Positions 16,102 through 22,846 of a stretch of 32,087 nucleotides of DNA are shown here, piece after piece. The position numbers were made by a program, and so were the translations under genes. Position 1 is the stretch's first letter, and every line of letters begins with the position of its first letter. Under the pieces are notes generated by a model. That model had not been told where the DNA came from. It made no database searches and saw only the letters and a list, made by a program, of their open reading frames with translations. Source of the stretch: an uncultured Collinsella sp. (GTDB lineage: Bacteria > Actinomycetota > Coriobacteriia > Coriobacteriales > Coriobacteriaceae); NCBI GenBank assembly GCA_900757465.1, contig CAAENY010000143.1:1-32087 (forward strand). The letters run 5' to 3'.

Positions 16102-17493
16102 TTATCTCCGCTCACACATCTCGGCAAACGAGATCAGCTTGACGTCTCCCCTACTCTCCGCGGCATCCCGACATCCCTGCGTAAAGCCGCTTTTTGAGAA
16201 AAGTGCATAGCTTTTTCGTTGCCGTCTAAAGAGCTCGCTTCGGTGCACGAGCTTTTGCAGCACGTCTTCGCCCGCCGGTTCATTGCGCCATTTGCACTCC
16301 GCAAACAGCGCAGCGCCCTCGCCATCGTCAACAATCAAGTCGATTTCTTCCTGCGTATGCGTGCGATTGTCCGTCCCCCACCAGCGCCCGACACTCGCCG
16401 GAACCACATCGAGCTGGCCCGCGCGCGCGAGTTCGTACACGTATTGTCTGCATATAATCTCAAAGATCGTACCCATGTAATCCGATACGTGCGGCTCAAT
16501 GCGCTCATACGCCATCTCGGCCATATCGTTTTGAATCAGCCCAATGTTCTGCGGCACAAACTTGTACCAGAACCTAAACATCTGATCGCTCAGCAGATAC
16601 ACGGCTCGCTTATTGCTCGTCTCGTTTAGGGGCAGCTCGCGCTCGACAATCCCGAGCGACGCCAGCTTATCCACATAGCTCTTTACGTTGCTCGCAGGGA
16701 TTCCCGTAGAGCTCGCAATCTCCGAGATCTTCGAGCGCCCCTGAGCAATTGCTTGCACGATCGCATCATATTGCTCGGGATTGCGGCACTCTTGCATTAG
16801 CAGGTTACTCGGCTCCTCAAAGAGATAGCCCGTAGAAGTAAGAAAAAGACGTTTGATGTTGTCCTTGAGCGATGCGGCAGGATCGACTCTCTCGATATAT
16901 GCAGGAATGCCGCCCGTCATACCATAGCAAACTGCAGCGTCTTCGCGACTCATGCTCTGCCACAGGCCGAGGGTCGTCGTAAAATCGAGCGGCATGATCT
17001 TAAACTGGGCCGTACGCCTACCGTATAGTGGGCTCTCGTAGCCCAACACCTGTTCCTCCATAAACGAAAGAGACGAGCCGCATAGAATCAGCATGAGCCT
17101 AGTCTCTTTGTACAAGTGATCAATCTTGTCTTGCAGCAACGAACTGATCTCGGGATTCGATTGGGCGAGATAGGGATACTCGTCAATCACGACAATCAAA
17201 CGTTCCGTGCGAGCCATGGTGGCCAATGCATCGAACGCCTCGTCAAAACTACGAAACGACACGCCTGCAGCACCAACCGAACCCGCAAGTATCGCCTGGC
17301 TAAAGCCGTGCAGGTTTGCCTCTGCATTGGTACGACGAGCTTGAAAGTAAATAGCCTTCTTGTCTTGGATGAATTCTGTGATAAGACGCGTTTTGCCCAC
17401 ACGACGACGGCCGTAAATCACAGGCATCTCAAAGGAGCCCGTGCCATACAGTCGATTGAGCTCGGACATTTCCACTGTTCTTCCGATAAACAT
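16102..17493 (-). CDS. AAA+ ATPase with C-terminal DUF234 nuclease-like domain
   Basis: A 463-residue ATP-binding protein of the archaeal-type/STAND-like ATPase family. Walker A is GRRRVGKT at 28-35 and Walker B is LIVVIDEY with D104-E105. A winged-helix region follows (SKISEIASSTGIPASNVKSY, about 260-290). The C-terminal DUF234 domain shows EEIDLIVDD then FAECKWR, a PD-(D/E)XK-like arrangement. Cellular function is unclear; members are multi-copy in anaerobes and have been linked to mobile or defence regions. The start ATG has AAGGAAGG 7-8 nt upstream and lies 15 bp from a 56-bp perfect palindrome that likely controls it. A C-terminal remnant of a related gene lies at 15508-15560. It is flanked on both sides by the same inverted-repeat family. 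Confidence 0.87.
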   Translation of the reverse strand: MFIGRTVEMSELNRLYGTGSFEMPVIYGRRRVGKTRLITEFIQDKKAIYFQARRTNAEANLHGFSQAILAGSVGAAGVSFRSFDEAFDALATMARTERLIVVIDEYPYLAQSNPEISSLLQDKIDHLYKETRLMLILCGSSLSFMEEQVLGYESPLYGRRTAQFKIMPLDFTTTLGLWQSMSREDAAVCYGMTGGIPAYIERVDPAASLKDNIKRLFLTSTGYLFEEPSNLLMQECRNPEQYDAIVQAIAQGRSKISEIASSTGIPASNVKSYVDKLASLGIVERELPLNETSNKRAVYLLSDQMFRFWYKFVPQNIGLIQNDMAEMAYERIEPHVSDYMGTIFEIICRQYVYELARAGQLDVVPASVGRWWGTDNRTHTQEEIDLIVDDGEGAALFAECKWRNEPAGEDVLQKLVHRSELFRRQRKSYALFSKSGFTQGCRDAAESRGDVKLISFAEMCERR

Positions 17494-17508
17494 AGGGCCA
17501 TCCTTCCT

Positions 17509-17564
17509 TTACGTTATAGCTAGCTATATTATACCTTCCTATAATATAGCTAGCTATAACGTAA
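17509..17564. promoter_or_regulatory. Perfect 25-bp inverted repeat, likely operator/promoter of the ATPase gene
   Basis: The arm 17509-17533 and the arm 17540-17564 are exact reverse complements of 25 bp, separated by CCTTCC. Each arm itself contains the 14-bp palindrome TATAGCTAGCTATA. The AT-rich arms place a TATAAT on each strand at the centre (minus 17533-17528, plus 17540-17545). The minus-strand one would start transcription about 28 nt before the ATPase ATG. The symmetry suggests a dimer-binding operator; a cruciform or a target-site structure is an alternative. Confidence 0.75.
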
Positions 17565-18085
17565 TTCGACAAGCGGTGCACGCACAAGGGGCGGCACCCC
17601 CACCGCACGTGGACCGCTCCGGAAAATGCATCCCGTTCTGGAGCCAGAAACTGGGCCGTAGTTTCCGCCAAGCACGTCATCCGGAAAGTGCGTCCCGTTC
17701 TGAGCCTGAATTCTGGGATGCACTTTCCGCTGAAGCTTCTACCGGAAAATGCATCCCATTCCGAGCGCTCATTCCGGGTCACAGTTTCCGCAGGTACAAG
17801 GCGACAGTCCGCCGCCCTTATCACATGCCTTCAAATATGCGATCCAGAAACACACAACAGCAGATAGAATGCTCTTTTTCAAAAAGTACACGTCCCGAAA
17901 CTTACCAAGACTTCATATCCAGCTACCGTTCACGGTCGCCGATTACCGCCCACCGATTCAAACAAGAAATATGTCGCCAAAAGCAGGTCATCTACCTGCA
18001 TGGTTAGATTTTGGTCAGCTTTTGGTCAGCTGAGCGGCAAGTTCCAGCTGATACGTTTTTGCTACCCAAAAGGAGGCGGTAGCTC
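17565..18085. other. 521-bp intergenic stretch: repeat cluster B and upstream region of the AbiEi-like gene
   Basis: Repeat cluster B fills 17618-17791. The remainder (17800-18085) shows no credible gene. Near its end a tandem duplication TTTTGGTCAGC lies at 18009-18019 and 18020-18030, and an inverted repeat TCAGCTG/CAGCTGA at 18026-18032 and 18045-18051. Both lie just upstream of the AGGAGG that serves the gene at 18086 and may form its operator. Confidence 0.5.
17618..17791. repeat. Inverted-repeat cluster B (6 half-elements)
   Basis: Half-elements at 17619-17640, 17651-17669, 17681-17700, 17713-17730, 17742-17760 and 17774-17791 alternate in orientation. The pair TGGGATGCACTTTCCG (17714-17729) and CGGAAAATGCATCCCA (17743-17758) are complementary at 15 of 16 positions, so stable hairpins can form. 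Confidence 0.85.
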
Positions 18086-19084
18086 ATGACCCATTGCAAT
18101 GACCAGCTCATCGACCAACTGCTCACTCAAGCCGAACAAGAAGGGCGCTGTCTGATTCCCCCGAGCACGGCGATCCGAAAAGCGCTCCTTCGGCGCACCG
18201 ACAGCGCGGTCGTCTTCCCCATGCCGGGACTGTTCGCGCGCAGAATGCGCTGGGATGAGCTCAACCGGGCGCAGCGTCATTGCGAGATTATTCGCGCCCT
18301 TGCGATCATCCACCCTGATTGGACGTTCTGCTCGTTTTCGGCCGCCTGCCTGCTGGGGCTCGAGGTCTCGTGGCGACACCTGAATGTCGTGCATGTCTGC
18401 AGTGCCACCAAGCCGTCGGCTCGCCCGGGCGCGCATATTCAGCGGCATCAGATCGAGCCGGTCGGAGCAATCCGTCTGTCCGGCATATCGGTAACGCCGC
18501 CCATCCAAACGGCCACAGATTGCCTGCTGCAAACTGGTTTTGCCGACGGCATGTCCATTGCCGATTCGGCGATCTCAAAGCTCGGCCTTGCGCCGGAACA
18601 GCTGATGGAGGCCGTTGAGCAACGAGCGACTGCCCGCAATGGTCGCGCGATTCGTACCGCCCTCACAACGCTTCGGTATGCCGACGCCCGCGCCGAGAGC
18701 GGCGGGGAATCGGTCGCCCGAGCCGTCATGATCGAGACGGGCTTTGCGCCCGACTGGCTTCAATACGAGCTGACGGACCCCTTCGATTCGGCCAAGCCCA
18801 TACGAACGGACTTTGCCTGGGAGCGCCAGGCGCGGGAACTCACGCTGGGCGAGCTCGACGGGCTCATCAAATATACCGACCAGACCATGCTGGCCGGACG
18901 CACCACCGCCGAGGCGCTCGTTGCCGAACGACAGCGCGAGGCGCACCTATCGCTCTACGGCCACCCTCTGCTGCGCTTTACCATGAACGAGGTCCGCTCG
19001 GCAGGAATGCTCGCCAAAAAGCTGCAGACGGCAGGCATCCGGCAGACCGCGCTGCCGACATGGCTCAACGATATTGAGCTGTAG
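18086..19084 (+). CDS. AbiEi-like protein with C-terminal endonuclease-fold domain
   Basis: A 332-residue cytosolic protein. The ATG at 18086 follows AGGAGG by 9 nt. The N-terminal half resembles AbiEi-type type IV antitoxin/regulator proteins (winged helix, then a region with WTFCSFSAACLLGL). The C-terminal half has the Vsr/DUF559-like signature: an early GGESVAR helix, D242-F243-A-W, then E256-L-D-G-L-I-K-Y (256-263). This is the acidic-plus-lysine set of PD-(D/E)XK-like enzymes. No AbiEii nucleotidyltransferase toxin is adjacent, so a classical AbiE pair is absent. Upstream tandem and inverted repeats could be its own operator. It is flanked by repeat clusters B and C. Function is inferred only at fold level. 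Confidence 0.72.
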   Translation: MTHCNDQLIDQLLTQAEQEGRCLIPPSTAIRKALLRRTDSAVVFPMPGLFARRMRWDELNRAQRHCEIIRALAIIHPDWTFCSFSAACLLGLEVSWRHLNVVHVCSATKPSARPGAHIQRHQIEPVGAIRLSGISVTPPIQTATDCLLQTGFADGMSIADSAISKLGLAPEQLMEAVEQRATARNGRAIRTALTTLRYADARAESGGESVARAVMIETGFAPDWLQYELTDPFDSAKPIRTDFAWERQARELTLGELDGLIKYTDQTMLAGRTTAEALVAERQREAHLSLYGHPLLRFTMNEVRSAGMLAKKLQTAGIRQTALPTWLNDIEL

Positions 19085-19118
19085 GGGCTGCTAAGTTTAT
19101 GCCCGCCTGTCCACCAAA

Positions 19119-19445
19119 CTGGGACACACTTTCCGGTTGGCAGCACCCGCGGAAACCGTGTCCCAGATTGAGCGCTCAAAACGGGATGCGCTTTCCAGAT
19201 GGTATGCCTAGCGGAAACCGTGTCCCGGAATCAGGTCTCGGAACGGGTCGTGCTTTCCGGTTGAGTCCTTCAGCGGAAACCGCATCCCGGAATAAACACT
19301 CAAACTGGGATGCGCTTTCCAAACGACCGGCCAGCGGAAAACGCATCCCATTCTGAGGCACGATTCCGGGACGCAGTTTCCGCATGCGGCCCCGTTGGGA
19401 AAGTTAATCCCGTTCCGAGGCTGGATTCCGGGACGCAGCTTCCGC
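19119..19445. repeat. Inverted-repeat cluster C (12 half-elements)
   Basis: The largest array of the family. Forward half-elements start near 19119, 19181, 19241, 19304, 19366 and 19428, a spacing of about 62 bp; inverted ones start near 19149, 19211, 19273, 19334 and 19397, with one more partial element between clusters of GCGGAAAC. The consensus half is YGGGAYGCRNTTTCCGC. The regular ~62-bp period shows the array grew by duplication of a forward/inverted unit. Confidence 0.85.
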
Positions 19446-19460
19446 ATGCGGAGGCGCTCC

Positions 19461-19490
19461 AAACAAAAGGCCCCGACTCGCGATGGGGCC
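19461..19490 (-). terminator. Rho-independent terminator of the purine operon
   Basis: In minus-strand sense, GGCCCC (19490-19485) pairs with GGGGCC (19474-19469) around a 10-nt loop, then TTTTGTTT (19468-19461). It lies about 75 nt past the xdhD stop. Confidence 0.65.
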
Positions 19491-19565
19491 GGGGCCAAAG
19501 GCGCAGCATATGCAGTTGATGTTGAGCGCGAACAGCCCGTCAACAATGGCTGTCCGCACCCCGCC

Positions 19566-22343
19566 CTACCCGCGGTTGCGGACGCGGCTGTAGGGCGTAT
19601 CCACCATGGGCAGATTTGGACGCAGCTTGCCGTCAAACGCGCGGTAGGCGTTCTGTACGGCGGGCGCCGTGGGAATCGTTGCGATCTCGCCGATGCCCTT
19701 GCCGCCGTATGCCACAGGCAGTAGCTCGTCCTTCTCCACGTAAATGGCGTGGATATCCGGAATCTCGGGCGCACGGAACAGCCCGAGCGTGCCGTACCTT
19801 GCCTGGGGTACGCAGTCCTTGAGCGGCCAGTCCTCGGTAAGCGCATAGCCCATACCCATGAGCACGCCGCCTTCGATCTGACCCTGGATGGAGATGGGGT
19901 TGACCACCTTGCCGGAATCGTGCGCAGCATAGACCTCGCTCACGCGGCCGTCATCGTCCAAAATGACCACATGCGTGGCAAAGCCGTAGCAGATGTGGCT
20001 CTTGGGGTTGGGAACGTCGGCGCCCAGCTTGTCGGTCGGCTCCAGGTACACGTAGCCAAACTCGCATCCTTCGAGCGCCTTGATGGCGGCCGCGGGATCC
20101 TGAGGATGCATACCCTGGCCGGCGACGAGTTCCTGTGTGCGCAGCTGATAGGCGTGACCGTCGTCATACTCGATCTTGACGCCGTCGCCATGCGCACTCA
20201 CGGGAGCGGCGGGCGCAGACTTGCCGGCCTCGATGTCAAGCATGGCATCGCGCAGCAGGAAGGCGGCACCGCGCACGGCCTCGCCAGTCACGACCGTCTG
20301 ACGCGAACCAGACGTGGTACCGGAGTCGGGAGCGTTCTCGGTGGAGCACTCGCCGTTGGCAATGTAGCGAAGCGGCAGACCGCATGCCTCGGCAACGTCC
20401 TGCAAAAAGACGGTGTTGCAGCCCTGGCCGATGTCGGACGTGGCGGCATAGACCACGGCCACGCCGTTCTCGACGCGAATCTTACAGCGGCCGGCATCGG
20501 GCAGGCCCACGCCCACGCCGGCGTTCTTCATGGCGCAGGCGATGCCAGCGTGTCCGGGATGCGCGTAGTAGGCATCCTTGACCTCGAGCAGCGTCTCCTT
20601 AAGCGCCGTGGAGCAGTCGGCGATCTGGCCGTTGGGCAGAACCTCGCCCGGCTCGATGGCATTACGGTAACGAATCTCCCACGGGTCCAGGCCGACCTTC
20701 TCTGCCAGCAAGTCGATCAGGCTCTCGAGCGCAAACTCGGACTGGCAAACGCCAAAGCCGCGGTACGCGCCGGCGGGCGGGTTGTTGGTGTAGTAGCCAA
20801 AACCGCGAATGTCGGTGTTCTGGTACTTGTAGGGGCCGACGGCATGCGTGCAGGCGCGCTCGAGCACCGGGCCGCACAGCGACGCGTAGGCGCCGGTGTC
20901 AAAGTTAATCTCGCAGTCCAGACCGGTAAAGTTGCCCTCGGCGTCGCAGCCCAGCGTAAAGGTACCGTCCATGGCATGGCGCTTGGGATGGAACGCGAGC
21001 GACTCGGCACGCGTGAGCTTGCACTTCACGGGACGCTGGAACTTATATGCGGCGAGCGCGGCCAGATGCTGGATGGACACGTCCTCCTTGCCGCCAAAGC
21101 CGCCACCCACAAGCATGGTCTCGACGACCACACGCTCGGGTTCGTTGTCCCAGCCAAACATGTGGGCACACTCTTTGCGCGTGTCGTAGGCACCCTGGTC
21201 GGTCGACTGCACCTTGACGCCGTTCTTGTACGGGAAGGCGACGGCGCACTCGGGCTCCAAGAAGGCATGCTCGGTAAAGGGCGTGGTAAAGCGCTGCGTC
21301 ACGGTAAACGCGCTCTCCGCCAGCGCCTTGGCGGCGTCGCCGCGCGTCACGTGACGGCTCTGGCACACGTTGTCCTTGAGCTCCACCGTGTTGCCAAAGG
21401 CAAAGAAGCTGTCGTGCAGGCGCGGGGCGTCGGCAGCCCTGGCCTCGACAATGTTGCGCACGGGCTCCAGCGGCTCGTAATCGATCTTTACGAGCTTCTT
21501 GGCCTTCTCGAGTGTCGCTTCGTCCTCGGCAACCACCAGCACGATGGCGTCACCCACGCAGCGGGTGATATCGCCCTGGGCGATCATGACATCCCAGTCC
21601 TGGATAAGGTGGCCGACCTGGTTGACCGGCACGTCCTCGGCGCGCAGGATGCCCACCACACCGGGCAGGGCCTCGGCCTTGGAGGTGTCGATGGAGAGCA
21701 CGCGGGCGCGCGGATACTTGGAGCGCACGGCGCTGGCATAGGTCAGGCCCGGCTGATCAAGCTCGTCGATGTCGTCAGGATACTTGCCCTCGCCGAGCAC
21801 CTTCTTGCGCACGTCGATACGGAAGGCGCGCTTGCCCACGCCGTAGTCGTCGCCGCGCTCCAGGTCCTCGTCAATCTGCTTTTCGCCGCGGAGCACCGCA
21901 GCGGCCAGCGAGATGCCCTCGATAATCTTTTTGTAGCCGGTGCAGCGGCACACGTTACCGCGAATGGCGTACTTGATCTGCTCCTCGGTGGGCTCGGGGT
22001 CCTCGGCGATGAGCGCTGCACCCGCCATGACCATGCCGGGAATGCAAAACCCGCACTGCACGGCGCCCACGGCGCCAAAGGCGTACACAAAGGCCTCGCG
22101 CACGTCCTGGGGCAGGCCCTCGACGGTCACAATGTTGCGGCCGGCGGCAAGAGCGGTGGTCAGCACGCACGCCTTGACGGCCGCACCGTCCACATGGATG
22201 GTGCAGGTACCGCAAGCACCTTCGGAGCAGCCGTCCTTGGCGGAATGGATATGCAGGTCGTCGCGCAGGTAGCGCAGCAGCGGTTTGTTTTGGGTCGTCG
22301 TGCGCTCGACGCCGTTAACGGTAAAAGTGAATTCCTGTGCCAT
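19566..22343 (-). CDS. xdhD: XdhD-type molybdenum hydroxylase (selenium-dependent xanthine dehydrogenase family)
   Basis: A 925-residue fusion of the [2Fe-2S] and molybdopterin domains, without a FAD domain, as in E. coli XdhD. The first cluster ligands are C39, C44, C47 and C59; the second are C97, C100, C132 and C134 (CGFC...CRCTGY). The Mo domain shows GGGFGGKED, AYRGFGVCQ, DIGQGCNT and, near the C-terminus, GGKGIGE with the probable catalytic Glu at 886. It should hydroxylate a purine (xanthine, hypoxanthine or related). The family is tied by comparative genomics to a labile selenium cofactor, but the genes for that (yqeB, yqeC) are not in the window. Start ATG has GAGGGG 8 nt upstream; it is 12 bp after the polyferredoxin, so electron delivery to that protein and YgfK is likely. 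Last gene of the operon. Confidence 0.92.
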   Translation of the reverse strand: MAQEFTFTVNGVERTTTQNKPLLRYLRDDLHIHSAKDGCSEGACGTCTIHVDGAAVKACVLTTALAAGRNIVTVEGLPQDVREAFVYAFGAVGAVQCGFCIPGMVMAGAALIAEDPEPTEEQIKYAIRGNVCRCTGYKKIIEGISLAAAVLRGEKQIDEDLERGDDYGVGKRAFRIDVRKKVLGEGKYPDDIDELDQPGLTYASAVRSKYPRARVLSIDTSKAEALPGVVGILRAEDVPVNQVGHLIQDWDVMIAQGDITRCVGDAIVLVVAEDEATLEKAKKLVKIDYEPLEPVRNIVEARAADAPRLHDSFFAFGNTVELKDNVCQSRHVTRGDAAKALAESAFTVTQRFTTPFTEHAFLEPECAVAFPYKNGVKVQSTDQGAYDTRKECAHMFGWDNEPERVVVETMLVGGGFGGKEDVSIQHLAALAAYKFQRPVKCKLTRAESLAFHPKRHAMDGTFTLGCDAEGNFTGLDCEINFDTGAYASLCGPVLERACTHAVGPYKYQNTDIRGFGYYTNNPPAGAYRGFGVCQSEFALESLIDLLAEKVGLDPWEIRYRNAIEPGEVLPNGQIADCSTALKETLLEVKDAYYAHPGHAGIACAMKNAGVGVGLPDAGRCKIRVENGVAVVYAATSDIGQGCNTVFLQDVAEACGLPLRYIANGECSTENAPDSGTTSGSRQTVVTGEAVRGAAFLLRDAMLDIEAGKSAPAAPVSAHGDGVKIEYDDGHAYQLRTQELVAGQGMHPQDPAAAIKALEGCEFGYVYLEPTDKLGADVPNPKSHICYGFATHVVILDDDGRVSEVYAAHDSGKVVNPISIQGQIEGGVLMGMGYALTEDWPLKDCVPQARYGTLGLFRAPEIPDIHAIYVEKDELLPVAYGGKGIGEIATIPTAPAVQNAYRAFDGKLRPNLPMVDTPYSRVRNRG

Positions 22344-22355
22344 GGTGATTCCCCT

Positions 22356-22835
22356 CTACACGCCGGCGGCGATGCCGGTGCGGTCGTGGATGGCGCCATG
22401 CGGGCAGACGACGGCGCACATGCCGCACGACAGGCAGTCCGCGCCGTCGATATGGGCGCAGTTGTCCTCGATGCGGATAGCGCCGGCAGGGCACTTTTTG
22501 GCGCACATACCGCAACCGATGCAACTCGTGTCGCAGATCTTGCGCGCAATGGCGCCCTTATCGGTGTTGTTGCAGCGCACCAGAATGTTCTGGTAGCCGG
22601 GAACGAAGGCAATCACGCGCTGCGGGCACGCCATGCCGCACAGGCCGCAGCCCGTGCACTTGGAGCGATCCACGCGGGCGATGCCATCGACCAGCGCAAT
22701 GGCGCCATGGGGGCAGGCTGTGACGCAGGCGCCACAGCCAATGCAGCCTTCGCTGCAGCGGGCGTCGCCGCCTGCGGAGGCGCAACCGCTTCCGCAGGCA
22801 ACGTAGGCCACGTTATGTTGAATGGATTTGGCCAT
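22356..22835 (-). CDS. Polyferredoxin with four [4Fe-4S] motifs
   Basis: A 159-residue, Cys-rich electron carrier. Four CxxCxxCxxxCP-type motifs are visible: CIGCGACVTACP, CTGCGLCGMACP, CIGCGMCAKKCP and CLSCGMCAVVCP. The middle part resembles the ferredoxin section of RnfB. No membrane segment or signal peptide. It sits 11 bp after ygfK and 12 bp before xdhD, so it probably wires the molybdenum hydroxylase to the YgfK flavin/Fe-S subunit. The N-terminal CGSGCAS adds further possible ligands. A start at ATG 22835 fits, although the ribosome-binding site is weak, as expected with close coupling. Confidence 0.9.
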   Translation of the reverse strand: MAKSIQHNVAYVACGSGCASAGGDARCSEGCIGCGACVTACPHGAIALVDGIARVDRSKCTGCGLCGMACPQRVIAFVPGYQNILVRCNNTDKGAIARKICDTSCIGCGMCAKKCPAGAIRIEDNCAHIDGADCLSCGMCAVVCPHGAIHDRTGIAAGV

Positions 22836-22846
22836 AAGAGATTCGC

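Larger units (their letters stand above)
19085..19565. other. 481-bp intergenic stretch between convergent genes
   Basis: Mostly filled by repeat cluster C (19119-19445), followed by the terminator of the minus-strand purine operon (19461-19490). No credible gene. Confidence 0.6.

Noticed and set aside
15885..19385. Several 60-130 codon frames inside the repeat clusters (for example near 15885, 17441, 19099)
   Set aside because: They translate the inverted repeats themselves (recurring FR/TASR/FP strings) and lack ribosome-binding sites.
15955..19445. CRISPR array
   Set aside because: The repeats alternate in orientation, vary in sequence, have irregular short spacers and have no cas genes nearby.
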